Assembly (NCBI GenBank): GCA_030141605.1
Contig: JAQGDQ010000088.1
Span: 310,001 to 374,000, forward strand
Length of the DNA: 64,000 nucleotides
DNA from: Tubiluchus corallicola
Taxonomy: Eukaryota; Priapulida; Priapulimorpha; Priapulimorphida; Tubiluchidae
Direction of reading: 5' to 3'
The notes below the pieces were generated by a model. That model was given only the letters and a program-made list of their open reading frames with translations, made no database searches and was not told the origin of the DNA. How positions within the stretch are numbered: the stretch's first letter is position 1; each line of letters starts with the position of its first letter. Shown here in pieces: positions 23,297 to 36,620 of this stretch. The position numbers and the translations under genes were made by a program.

Positions 23297-25261
23297 TGTT
23301 CCGGCCTACCGATCAAATGTCCGCATCCTACTTTCCTAACGTATACAGCTAATCTAAAGTAAACAAAGTATAGTCACTATATTTGATCTAATGTATAGTA
23401 ATAAACTATAAAAGTTTTGCGAGGGGCGAGCCACGTACTAGCATAGACATATACACATTCCAGCTATTGACTACTCTGTTGCTGATGCGTACTTCCTTAC
23501 ACACTGGATAAGCAAACAATCAATATTTTAGACTACATTCTTGAGTAGTAACAGAAAGAGAAGCTATCAATAGTCACTGAAATTAACGATTTCTTGGACT
23601 TACCAATTGAACACAGTACAAGAGATAAAAGTACAGAACAATGAATAAAGTACGCTTAGAGACTCATTCCCAATGCACTCCTCAAATGCTGTAAAATGTA
23701 AAGAGAAAACAGTACGGTATATTTTAATATGCCAACCAGAACAATATCCGCACTTTGGCCTTTTGCAAAACACCCACTTGCTCTAGTTTAGCCCTTTCGA
23801 CTTTGGCGCTTTTCTCGTAATCTAACTCCATGAGATGATTTCTGTTCTTGCTGTGGAGTTTTTGCCACAAGGCACACCATACGACCCGTGCGGATTCCGC
23901 GTAATTATATTTTGTTTTTTGCTTTCTAAATGTTTGAAAACGAAGGTTCACGTTAATTTCACGAAAGGTGCAACACACAAAAGCATTATGACTGAAGTTT
24001 AAGAATGGCTATTCGAGTTCTTAGTTGCTACAGCCTACAGAATAAACCTAAGCTAATATATGTCCCGTTGCATTATTTCAAGCACGTAAAATGTGGCCAC
24101 AACAAATTTATTAACTTTTTACTTCACAACCAAAACTGTAACACAAACTTAGGAAAAAAGCACACAAAAATTTTAATAGCTTACAAGAAACTTACATGTA
24201 GTCAACAGCACTGCTAGCAAGCAAATGTCACAGCACAAGGTCAGAATTTCATTTTAAAGGCCTAAAAAGTGTTGTACTGTATATTTAAAATGTGCAAAAC
24301 CAGTGTAATACAGGCTAATATGATGGCAGTACAACCAGTATAGCAAGGTTAACCATTACGTTTAAGGGAAAATTATTGAATTTACAAAAGCAGCTCAACC
24401 AGGAAGTTTCTGCAGAAGCTTCTCGGCAGGTATTACATTTTGCAAGAATTGTACATAGGACATTTGCTGCCTGCGACTTTGGTTCCACTAACCTAAATGA
24501 TCCTGAACGGTGCTAATGTAGCAGCTTGGATGCCATTGACCTCAGACACTATATGTAAGACGTTTGCACTTGCTCTACATCCTCGTCGTGTACCGCTTCA
24601 CCTTGTACTAACTTGCTACGCATTGTGCTGCCATGCCCTGCCCCACTATATACCTTGGTGTCATTAGTCATGCCATGTACCACCTCTTTATGCAGTTTGT
24701 ACCACCTTGCCATGCACCATTTCATGACACATTGCAATGCAGTACATAGTGAGGTAATGCATGGTGCCACCGCCTCTCTGTACAAGGTACCATAGTACAC
24801 AGCAAGTGTCAAGCAAGCACAAATGTCCTACTTGTTTTATTGATGTTTTTTAACTTAACTAACTGCCTAATAATACATTATCATGCTTTTTGATATGTCA
24901 GTATCAAGTAAAATTTAGTTTTACATGAAGTTGTCTGTTTTTCATTTTCATTTGATTTGAAATAATGTTTTCATATTAATTATTTAACAGTTTTGAAGCA
25001 TCCAGTTTCACTGGCAGGCTTATGGCATGTTTACCCATTTGTCATTAAATAGTTATCATCGTGCTTGTGATCAGCCTCTTTTATCTTTTTCAGCCTCTCT
25101 TTTCTCTTCATTTTTTCTTTATGTGTTTTTCATATCTTCGTGTTTGCAAGAGAATAATTCAGGTTAATGTGTAACTATTAATAGCTGAGCCGAATCTTTC
25201 AGTTGGTAATGTGTCAGTGAAATGTGGTTGTTTTTTATTGCTGTAGGAAAACAATTTTATA
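23297..25261. other. Divergent intergenic region between the S28 peptidase and HEATR3
   Basis: About 2 kb that should hold both promoters. No TATA box or clear core element can be assigned. At 24600-24790 there is a low-complexity tract with repeated TACCACCT and CCATG units. Next to HEATR3, TTTTTTATTGCTGTAG|GAAAAC at 25246/25247 is a good acceptor, suggesting a 5' untranslated intron ending 15 bases before the start codon. Confidence 0.55.
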
Positions 25262-28200
25262 ATGGGAAAAACCAAAAAAATGAAGAAAAAGAAAGAACAA
25301 GGTCCAACTGGCTTACCAAGTGTTCGTGATGCCGAAGAAATGGAATTACAGGAAAAAAAAATCCAAAGTGGAACACTGTTGACAATTTTGGAAAAGGTAC
25401 CATTAATTGATTTGAAATTATTATGGCTTGTTTTTTGCTGTATTTTTTGTTAAATAAAAACAATAATTTCATCGCTGTTCCCAGATTGGCAGATAAAACT
25501 TTTAGTGTATTACGTCAATATTTTGTTAAGTCTCATTTCGGTATTCCTAATTCCTGCACTAACCAGTTGATCCTTGTTATGGTGTTTATTTCAATTAAAA
25601 TATTATATTGTGACTTTTTGTGTGTAGTTGCAATCTGGTGGTGCAGAAGCAAAAGAATGTGGGTGCAACACTATTGCTTCACTTATCTCTCACACAGAAT
25701 CCATTCAGTTATTAGCTGAAAGTGGTGTTTTTCGAATTATTGCACCTCTCTTGGTAGATCCAAGCAGTGAAGTAAGACTTTCAGCTGCTGGAGCTCTTCG
25801 GTAAGTGTAGCATGTAAAACATATTTTGTTTCTTGCAGTTTTTCGTGGAAAAACCATGAGTCAAGACTCAAAAAAGGCTTCCAAGAAACCATATTTCTTT
25901 TTTGGCAATAGCAGTATGTACTGCATATTGTAAAAGAATGGTAGGCTCGATTACTCTGCAGCATTCTTTGTTTTACCTCAAGCTGATGAATGAGCACTAA
26001 TGTGCTGTTAAGTGTGTATAAGAAAAAATAAGTTATTGACAGATTATTTCATTCCCAAGTAACCTAAATTCGAAATATTAAGTGCAGCAAGAATATGCTA
26101 TCAGAGCATTTTGCCTCATGTATTTTATATGTTAACTTGACAAGAAAAAGTAGTTGCAATTTTCGACCCGTTCACCTGCTGCTTTTTTAGAGACTATTGG
26201 AAGGGTAGTAATATTAATCATTGTTATCACAGGAATGCAAGTGTGTGTGGACGACCTGATATATGTGATACAATGGTAAAGCAGGATGTCTTCACACCAT
26301 TAGTTTTGTTACTCAAACAAGTATGTTTATCATGATTTTGTGCATAACACTGCAGAAAGTTAAAATGTAGGATTGTAAAGCAATAGTAAGGAATATTTTA
26401 AATAGGTCATGTTTACAAAGCTGACTGTCTCTGAAGAGCTCTCATTTCATGTTAATCAAGACTTTTTACTTACTTTAAAATCATTCTTGCGTCATTTGTA
26501 TATGACTTGCGTCAGCATTACACACTTATTAAATGAACAGTTTAAATTAGTTATTACAAGGATCATCTCTGAGCTGCTTTTGCCTTCAGTGGCTTCTGTT
26601 ACCATCATTGGCTACTATTACTAGGAGTTTTCATTACCGGACTGCATTGTTTTGGCAAGAAGGTGTTTCAATGTGTTATTTTATTATATATTTCTTTTAG
26701 CATTATAGTAATCCACAATCACTGAAAAAGGTAGATTCGGTTCATATGAAAGAAAATGATCACGGAGGTTCGTCTTCTAGACGGAAGGATGCTGACGATG
26801 TTTTTAATGAAACATTCATCCATTCTGTTCATTTACTGTGGAATTTATGGTATATATATTAACTAAAATCTTGGGTTCATTTCACTTAGATTAATTGTGT
26901 TTGGAATGTTTAGGTTTTTTAAATAAATTGCTTTCTAAACTTAGATTTATAGGTAGAGAGCTGTCTAAACATAATTTTAACATGTAAGCAATTTTATTTT
27001 TAGTGAAGCAAGCAGCACAGCTGTTAAGATTTTTAACCGGGAGAATCTGTTACCCCTACTTGTGCCATTTCTAGATTATAACCAGTATGGCTTGGATGCT
27101 GCCATTGCTGTTGGTAAATTGTTATTTTTGTAAATGTGTTACTTTGACACCTGTACCTACTTGTAGGGCCTCTGATTTTCCGCGATCTCGGAAAACAGAC
27201 GTAATTCATGGAAATGGACAACTGCAACATAGAAATAGCCATGGAATTAGCCTGATTTCCGACTTTTTTGCAAATTTAATGCCTACTAGAGACAATTTTT
27301 TTCACGTGTTATTTTCCGGCAGAACTAACCAGTTTTTTCAGCCTTTTCCGACCTTAATAGAAGTTCTTCCCCAACTTTTCTTTTTAAGCAACTTGCGTTC
27401 CTACTTTCACTTTGTTTTATGGGAAATACTTTAGCGCGAGTGTGTAGCAAATAGCAATACGTTTGTGGAAAGGTTTCCCCTTTTCACACAAACACAATCT
27501 GACAATGCTACGCAGGGAATTTCCGGATGATTTGTATGAGTATGATAGGCTATTGTTCTGTCCCTTTGAGTGCGAATTAAATGCTGGCATTCTTATTTTA
27601 TCTTAGACAAATACAAATACCTGATTGACTACAAGCTTAATTCATATAAAAATTTATTTTTTTATTTACAATTTATCGCACATCACATAATCTGATGATA
27701 AATATTAGTTACAGGGCCATGTAGCTGCTAATTTCAGTGAAGTTAAATTTAAATGGAATTGACGATTTTTTGAAACGGAAAATTGGAGGCTGTATACTTG
27801 TACATATCTCTTTATCAAACTATTTATATTACCTTGTTATGATAGTGCTGTTATCTATAAAGAATGCATGAAAAGAATAACTGAACCTTTGAAATGTTGT
27901 AAGGTCAGACTAATTTGCTAAGCATTGCTTGAAAATAGTATCAAAGTCCCAAAGAAAGAATTTAATGATACAAAGTTTTTGAACTGTTGACTAGATTATC
28001 TGCATTAACAAATTTTTGCTATGGAATAATAGCTGTTTCATTGTTTAAGCTTGTTTGAAAATGTTCGGAATTTAAACTTTTTCTTTTTGAAGTTTACATT
28101 GTCATGTACTGTTATCGTTTGCTGGTAGTATTCCATTTTTAGGTCGATGTCTGCACACAGTGTCAGAAGATAATAATGCCTTTGCAGCTACAGCTAACTC

Positions 28201-31200
28201 TGCCGATCTTTTACCAAATCTGACCAAGTTTCTGTCATCTGACAAACTGGATGTCAGTGGTCTTTTATTGAAATGTCTTGTAATAGGTACTTGTTTTTTA
28301 TTTTTAAGAAGATTTTTAGATGACTGCAAACAAATCTTGTAAATAATTACGTTATATGTTACTGAATTGATTTTAATATTGTGTAGATTGTGACTTGTAT
28401 GTCTGATAGTAAGAACTTTAGTCATTTGAGTGCCTGGGAATTAATCTTTTTGGCCCATTTATCACCAAGAAGCAGCTGGGAAGCCTTGGACTCAATTCCA
28501 TATGCCCATTTTTTATTTTAATCTATTGATTGTTTTTCCCATTTAGAAGTGATAGTAAAATCCATTAAAGCGATATTGTAATATAAATTTGAATAAAATT
28601 TGCTTAACATTTTTATGTTAGGGATTTATTTGAATGTGTGTGGGGGAAAGTTAGATTGCAAAACTATGGTGCCAGTCATGAGTATATTGGCAAGATCATT
28701 GGAGTGTGATGTTGTTACAGGCATTATTGCTATAACAAATGTAAGTAGATTTTGGTAATGGCTATTGTTTTTAGAGTTTAAAATTGCTTCTTAATTTAAC
28801 TTCATTTGGTGTGTGATATATACTTTTACTATTATACAAGCATGCAAGTCTACTTATGTTTTATAAAATGTTTTTCAGGACTTATCTAAAGAAGAAACAA
28901 GCATTTGTGAATTTAAGGTGGAAGTCATCTTTGCTGTAATTTTTCATTTATAAAATGCTTAAGATTAAATTATTGAATGTAACTGTTGTGAATATTTTAA
29001 ACAGTTCCCCTAGGCTAACAGGTTGATTCACTACAAGCTTTGTTTTTAGATTTTTTTATAATTTCACTTTTACATCAAAGGATAATCAAGGAATTGAAAG
29101 GTAATCTTCTTTTTCTTTTTTGGACGCATTCTTTTATCAAAACATTGGATGAAATTATCATGTGGTACATTAACTAATTGCCCAAAGTTCACAGTTAAGT
29201 ACTGCAACACAGAGCTGATGTAGTTCTGTGTGAAACTAAAGGTATACTGGAGTTTTTATAGCTCAAGGTAAAATTGTAGAAGCTAGCATTATAAATACTG
29301 AATGTACATTGATACCCGGTATCTTGGCATCTTATAAAGCATTTGTCAATGCGGTCTAATGAGAAACAAAAAAGTGTTGTATATAAGTGCTCCTCCGACA
29401 GAAATTTAGCTGTCTGATGTTGGAAAGAGCTGTTTGAAATAAAATTAAATGCATAAAATATTAGTTGTGATTGTTATGCTAATAAGCTATTTTCTTTCAG
29501 ATGCTAGAGTATGAAAAACAGCTGCAAGAGCTGATTGTACACTTAGATGTACAACAAACTGCTCTTGAGATCATTACTAATTTGTGTTGTGTTGAAGGTA
29601 TATCTTTTCTTACATTTTACAAATTCGATATTAATATTAAATGATTTTAAGTAACGTATAGTAAGTCTTTTCTTATCGATTGCCCTTTTATTGATGTTTG
29701 ATTTTGACTATGCTGAAAAGTTGACACTTTTTAACTACTAAAATTTCATTCAGTGTGGTGCTGCTACTTTGTCAAAAACTACTACAATAAGCTATCAGGC
29801 TGGTTTGTCATTATGGGATGACGTATTAAGTAAAGGTTATAATTAACGTTAATTAAATACAATCAGTTAAGAAGTACAACTAATTAAAGAAGCGTTGTAC
29901 TTTAATGTCTAAGTTCAGGAGTTATTGTTGTTAACAAATAATGTTAATTTTTATTTACATATTTTGATAGTAGGTACTATGTTTTCTTTTCACTAAAAAT
30001 CAGATGAGGAAGAATGGGAAGAGCTGGATAGCAGTGATGCTAGTGACATAGTAGAATGTACTGACATGGAGATAGAGCAAGGAGAACCAGTCGAGGTGAG
30101 TGAAAGTGAACTTGAAAACTTACAATTAAGTATTAACTTAACTTCAGGATTAATGATTAACATTGAATGAGCACACATCATTTTGTCTTAAAAATCTAAT
30201 AACTGTAGAAATAATTAAAATAGTTTATGTTTGTTCTATTAGTGTGCTTTTTCTGTAAGATTTTTACTAATAAAGCACATATTACAAAAAAAGAACAATG
30301 AATGTTTTTGATGCTAAAATGATTAAATTTTGCAGTGTCTGACAGAATGCATAGCAATTTTATCTTTACAATAATAAAGGATATATGAAGAATTTAAATT
30401 TGGACCAACTTATTTGAATAAGGCTTGCGCCAATATTCATTGGGTGCAGAATAGGGATGGGTACAATACCTCGGATTCGGATCCGACCCGGCTTTACTGC
30501 ATCAGATCTGATTTGGGTTCCATAGCAAAATGCGAAGCACTCCTCATAATTTGTGTTTACTCAGTTTGAGAATCAAATCCACTGTCAGCTAGTGCTGTCA
30601 TAGCTTTTGATCTCTAATAAAATTTTAATTTTGAAATATGAATTTCGAATGTAAAAGCTTTGCACTGCACCAAAGATGCAACTTATACAACATTTCTGTT
30701 ATTGTGCTTCTAAACACAGACACTGTCAGCATCATAGTACTTTAGTGCAGTTATGAAATACTCCAAAACTTCTCTGAATTTTCTGTACGTAGTACCATAC
30801 ATATTTTGCATACTAATAGCAGTATCTTCTAGATGACAATGAATAAAGATCAAAGCAAGGTGAATATGAACTAAGGCAAAAACTAAATCTGAATTAAGAA
30901 ATTTTACTGTGTATAGCAAAACCATTATATTTGAACAAAGCTTATAACATCTATTCTATCTCACATGGCAGTGATCCTAAGATGAAAAACCTAACTGCAT
31001 CAAGTTACAAGCTACAGTCTGGTATTAAAAATTGAGCAAATTAAAAGTTTGGATTCGATTTGGCTTTAGAAACTCCAGAAATGTGAGATTCAGATTCGAT
31101 TTAGTTCTGGAAATGAAGTAAAAATGAGCTTCGGATTCATTTCAGTTTCGAGAATTTAACCTTTGTCCCACCCTTAGTGCAAAACTCTAATGTACGATTT

Positions 31201-34200
31201 TAAGTTCATCCTTGAGCTGCTTTACTGCCCTAATATGTTTGTTATAGAAAGTTTAAGGGGAGCATCAGTAAATGTCTTTGGTTAACTATCTGCATGGTGG
31301 ATTGTTAGTAAACTTTGTTTTTGGTAGTTCTATTAGCTGGCTATTGCTTTTCAACAGTTAATCATCTCAAGAATAGTGATTAAGGAGCCTGTGTTTACAA
31401 AGCCGAGACCAAGGCTGGAACTGGATACCAAAATTTGAATAACTGACATGGTGATTATTGTTTCGTGCATGCTTGAAAGATTAATTTAGTATTACTGTTT
31501 TTCATGCTTCAAAACTGTAATTTTCAGTTAGAAAGGTGTTTGAGACCAGAGCTGCTCGAAGCTATTGCCAGCAATCATTTTGTTGAGAAAATTGTGGCAC
31601 TGCTATGTCCCTTTAAGGCTGAGTTGCATTTGCAACTTGAACTGCATGAACTGGGAAGACAATTCCTGACGAAGTATGTATGCAGAAGAAACAGAAATTT
31701 TGGTTAAAATTTTGAATCATAGAACTGTATCCAGATTACTTTTTGCTGGTAATTAAAGCAAACTGTATTTACTAATTCAATTAAATTCAACTTGCAAATG
31801 AGACCATTGACTTTTCTAATCCAACATTAGTTAACTCGTTAAAAAATTTTTGTGTGCCAGAGTCAACCAATTATATAGTCAAGATAGCCAAGTTTTTTAA
31901 GCTATCTGCTATGTTAAAAGATAAGCCAGAAAAATCTAAAAATTTGACAGGATTTTGTCATCATTTTTTGTGCAACATTTATGACACAACTAGTTCAGAT
32001 TGTAAATTGATAGCTTTCATTTTTTCAATAATGATCTTGATAATTTGATAGTACAACAATTGTAATAGAATAGGAAAGTTAGAAATTTTGCCTCTACTTT
32101 TTACTTTGAGTGTTTTTTCATTTACCCACTGAATTTACAGCCATTTTATATCGACGTGCTAATCGGTTTGCAGTTTTTCCAAACGCATTACATATCATTT
32201 TCAAGGGGTATTTTTCGGAAATAAGTGCCAAATTTGCTTAACTATGTGGTGTACTTTAGCAAATTTATCATGCAGGTAGCAAATATGAATTCTTTTTAGC
32301 TTGACTGTGAATTAGTTCAAAATATATTAGGTAATTTGTTTATGTATTTCTAAAGTAATTTTATTTTCATTGGAAACAGGCATGATAGGGTACGATGTAG
32401 AGCATTACTATGCATCAACAATATGGTATCTAATCTTACCTCAGATGATTTCGGTGGTCATGATGCTCTCTGGCGCATTTGGTCTACCATTGGTATTGAA
32501 ATTTTTCAACAAACTAATATCACTCAGGTTGAGCTTTTGGAAGCCACTACTTGTGCAATGAGAGCTGTTTTACTCAGACTCCATGAAATAAAGTCTACAA
32601 AAGTAAGAACTGTCACATAGTATTGCAATTTGGAAAGCTGTTATAGTAGCTGAATGTCATCTGTAAAGGTGTTGTAACAAATGTCAACTGTTGAGAGACA
32701 AAAATCTGTTAAGTACTCAAAACTAGAACAACTACAGCACTTTTATTTAAAAAGTAGCTACATTGTAAATGGATGCTGTCGACCATAGTAGTTTACTTTC
32801 TCTCCACTTGTGTTTGGTGTTTGGATTTTTTAATATGATTGGATAAGTGATTTTAGCAAGGGAATACTTGTTTACTATTTATTCTATAGGATTATTCAAT
32901 TAGATTATTTTTTTGGTTTAGGAGCTTCTTTTTTATGATAACATTGCGTCTTGTTTTTTTTGTGAGAAATTTATAGAACTTACATCTGTCTATTGATTTG
33001 TCAACTTTTGATTTAAAATAGTAACAACATTATCTTAGAAGTTACACCCTTCTAATGTAAGATGATAATATTACATGCATCTTGCCAATATACATATCCC
33101 CAGAACAGTTAGTTATATATTAATATTGCCAGTATATATTTATGATTATATATAGACTAAAATGTAGTTTAAGTTTTTTATTGGTATTCAACTTTTTTGG
33201 TCATTTTTCAGTTTACAAGCTTTACCGTTGATGACATACAAAACTTGTTTACAATTGGTCGACAGTGCAGTGAGGCAGCTGTCAGGGCAAACATAATACG
33301 TATCATGGTCACCTTCGGTTGCATTATAGCGACTGAATTGTCAACTTGGGAGACTCTTAAGGTATGTTATCCTTTTCTATAGTCCTACTTCAAGTCAACA
33401 TCTATTATCTATTGTCTTGAATTAAAAACCGTGTTTGTGACAGCACATCACTAATTCTTGGAATTTTCATTTTCAACGTATTTTTTCTTTAAACCTACTC
33501 AGCAAAATATTGACTGTTATTGATTGGCCTGTGTTTGCTTGTGTCAAAATAAGCAGATTTAATTACTAATATCTTCACAATCACTGATTGAATAATAAAA
33601 AAATCCAATTTAGTGTGTGTTTGTTAGTTTAGTATAACTTGATTTTTTGTTGGGCTTGGTGATTTTTCAGCTTTTTTAGAACTTTGGTTTTTATATTTTT
33701 ATCCCTCTTTTCAGTCTACTGCAATGTGCATGACCTTGCAAATTACTTTGAATTTAATGATTGCTTTGTACATTTGTTGAGTGCAAACAAAATTAATACT
33801 TTTCAAGACTTCAAAGACTGACTAAAACAAGTTTAAGAACAATTATAAATTATTTAAGGTTTCTTACTCTACATTTACTGTGATATGATGACTTGTGTGC
33901 TTGTAAATGAACAAAAACAAATGCATTCATTGATTTTGCTTTGCCAAAGTGAAATGAGCCGTTTCTTAATTTCCACGAACCATTTTGTCTTAACAGAGTT
34001 AAATTTGCACATTATGAGGACGTTACGAACTCGAAGCGAATCGCTCCAAGTTTTGTCATGTTTCAGCTGAACATAAAGTTTTTAAATAAATTGTTTCCCA
34101 ACATTAATGTGATAATATATAAGCACCTTATAATTTTTTAATTAATTCTCCTTGTGTATTTATTTAGCTTATATACTGTTGCAGGCTATTGGACAATTTC

Positions 34201-36620
34201 TGTTACACATGAGTACTAATGACAGCTGTTTGTGGGTCTCAGCAGAAGCATTGGATGGAATATTTGACTTGTTCGGTGAAGATGATGCAGCATTGGAGTA
34301 TGCAAGTCGAGATATCGAGCTTGTTGCTAAACTCAGAGAGATTGTGCCTACCTTCACAAATAAGGTTAGAAGTACATGGGTGTCCACAGAAAAGAGGGCA
34401 AATGTTTATGGCTTTGGAGTTATCATCACGTACAGCAAGGGCTTTTTTAGCATTGTCTTAATGGTGCTAAGGTCTCAATGTGAAAGTATATTTTCAAATC
34501 GAAACAAAGCAAATGTTGCAGTCAGTGTTTTTAGTCACATCAGTGCTTGTGATGCTTCTTTGTTAAAAATTTGTGTTACTTAGTGGATCTTAAAAAATTT
34601 GTCACTCACAGTTTTTTAGCATCCTTATTTTGATCTTGTTTATAACATGGCATTGTGACTGTGTTGTCTCTGCAGAGATAATTAAAATTTAATTGTTAAG
34701 CCATGCAACATAACTATAACTGTAATTATAATAATTAATAACAAGATATAATTGAAAAAGTACCAGTTGATAAAGATAGTAACTAAAGATTAATGAGCTA
34801 TAGATGTTACTGTTTTGGTTGGACCCGGATCCAGTTAGTAGAGCTGGCTCCCCTAGGCAATGGAGTATTGGAGTCGGTGTTCTATTCTCTATTGCTTTCA
34901 CCTTGCCGCAAATTAGAAGAAACCTCGAAAACAATGTATTTCCATGCTTAGTACTGAATGTGGAAGGACTCCAAGATTAAATCAGTTTTATCACAATCTT
35001 AACTGATAAATTCGAATTTTATTTTTACATTTTTTCTGTTTCTTCATTATCGTCTGCTGCTCCCCTTACACATGTCACGTTCTCATATTACTTTGCCTAA
35101 CTATTATATTATGAGCAAATTTTATTTGAACACCTTGGAAAAAATCTAGTCAACCAGAAGCAATAAACTGAGCTAACCACTAGTTCTAATGCCATTTAAA
35201 TTGATAAGAGATTTAATCACGTTTAAATGAACTAATTTTTTGCTATACATGTTGTGACCTTGCTTCCGCATCCCACACTATCAAAAAGGGTGGGTAGTAC
35301 ATAGCCAACAACACAAACTGCAACATTAACATGGGAATCCAGAAAATCAACTGTATGAAAAAGTAATTACACTCCCAAAAGAGTACTTTTTATTTTATAA
35401 ACATATTAGAAATTGAAACTGTAAAATTCATTAAAATGCAAAAGTAATTTTTCAACTCCATTTGCCGAATTCATGATCCACATGTGTTAATCATTCAATA
35501 AGTATGATTTGGTACAATCGTATCCATCATCATCTTGGGTACTGCCATTATGCAACATAGCATAATTTCCTGCCATGTTGCCTGATTTGCTGCCACATGC
35601 CTAGTGCTACATTGCTTAAGTAAAGTAAAGTAGTGTATTTAATAAGTCTTTCTCCCGAATATGCAATGTGCGATCAGCTGCCCTTCTGTTGGCTTCTTCC
35701 CACATATTTAGTTCTTGATGAAATTCTGTAGTGAGTGGCAAATGCTGTGGTAATCTAATGACATATCTCATCCAAGCCGACGCTTCTGTATAACCTCACT
35801 TCATTCTTTCTTTAAATTATATAGATCTTGACTGAAATTCGCTTTGGCCATTTTATACTCAGCATCTATAAAGACGCCTTTGGAAGGCATCAATTTCATT
35901 TTTCCGAGCAACTTCGATGGAATTGATGCTGACAAACTTTTTTGCTGTGCATCTCCGTCTGTTTTGCCACATTGTTCCTTTCCGTAACTGACTGAAAACT
36001 TTGTCACTGTGTCATTTTTTGAAGAAAGTTCCTATGATTTCATTATTGCTCTGTGCGCCTCTAATTGTGCTTGGCAGTTCGCAATAGTATTTGATAATCG
36101 GCTAACTTCTTTGACTCACTGTTAACATTGTTAAATAAATAAATGAATAACAAATAAAAATAACAAAAACGAAAAGAATATTGCATATTTCTTGAGATTC
36201 TGTGTAATTGTAATGCAATGTTAGGCTCAGAGTCTGTGTAAAAAATTATAAAGATTTGAACGTTTCTCATGGATAACTTTACATTGTTTTAAGATATCGT
36301 GTCATGTCACTTACATTGAAAAGTAAAATATTCTAAAAACAATAGTAACAGCCAAATAGGAAGAAATAAACTATTGCTGCTTAAAACATTTATACTCCAA
36401 AAGTACTGAAGATGTTGAACACTTAGTCAAACTGCTTGCTATCGAACTTGTAAAACACTTCTATCACTAATTGTTATGAAAATATTTTTTTATTTTTCAG
36501 ATTAGTCAAGAAAGAAGAATGTTGGGAGATCATCTGCCTGTAGTCAAAACTGCTAAAACAAACCTCATGAGATTTATCAAGTACAAGGAAACCAGAAAAG
36601 CTAAACAACTAGAGCACTGA
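25262..36620 (+). CDS. HEATR3: HEAT repeat-containing protein 3 (Syo1 homologue), 15 coding exons, 654 aa
   Basis: Coding exons: 25262-25396, 25628-25800, 26233-26320, 26701-26849, 27004-27113, 28143-28286, 28622-28740, 28879-28917, 29501-29597, 30004-30095, 31528-31673, 32380-32602, 33212-33361, 34185-34364 and 36501-36620. All introns are GT-AG, and the total is 1,965 bases in one frame. HEATR3/Syo1 is the adaptor that carries ribosomal proteins uL18 and uL5 into the nucleus for 5S RNP assembly. Diagnostic stretches shared with the human protein (680 aa) include a basic start MGKTKKMKKKKEQ, VRLSAAGALRN, HLLWNLCEASSTAVKIFN, VQQTALEIITNLCC, the acidic DEEEWEELDSSDASD at about 352-366, CRALLCINNMVS and AEALDGIFDLFGEDD. 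The acidic segment corresponds to the acidic loop described for Syo1. The long Lys-rich end (NLMRFIKYKETRKAKQ) also matches. A hAT-like element sits in intron 10. Confidence 0.94.
30452..31176 (+). mobile_element. Non-autonomous hAT-like element in HEATR3 intron 10
   Basis: The left end is TAGGGATGGG at 30452. The right end read inward is TAAGGGTGGG (31176 back). The element is flanked by 8-base sequences GTGCAGAA (30444-30451) and GTGCAAAA (31177-31184), which match at 7 of 8 positions, as expected for an aged hAT target-site duplication. The sub-terminal regions hold several GGATTCGG/GATTCGATT repeats, also typical of hAT elements. It is 725 bases long with no transposase frame. Confidence 0.7.
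35640..36080 (-). pseudogene. Coding-like remnant of unknown origin in HEATR3 intron 14
   Basis: On the - strand, stretches of non-repetitive, protein-like sequence run through at least two frames: SIPSKLLGKMKLMPSKGVF near 35870-35930, then MRYVIRLPQHLP and MWEEANRRAADRTLHIREK near 35660-35770, with a stop and frame change between them. I do not recognise the family. It could be a processed pseudogene or an old transposon piece. Confidence 0.25.

Noticed and set aside
24549-24812. Frames on both strands in a TACCACCT/CCATG-rich tract
   Set aside because: Low-complexity tract with short imperfect repeats. Neither frame resembles a protein family.
27114-27434. Possible extra coding exon after HEATR3 exon 5
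   Set aside because: The GTTG|GTAAATT donor at 27113 joins in phase to 28143 (AVGRCLHTVSEDN), matching the human order. The extension has no homology.
34365-34583. Read-through of HEATR3 exon 14 into the following intron as coding sequence
   Set aside because: The GTTAGAAG donor at 34365 and the conserved last exon at 36501-36620 give the human-like ending. The read-through has no similarity to the family.
34800-34870. tRNA-like segment (AGTAGAGCTGGCTCC) in HEATR3 intron 14, with a similar piece near 61060-61110
   Set aside because: Only a weak box-A resemblance, with no convincing box B or cloverleaf. Possible SINE relics but not supportable.
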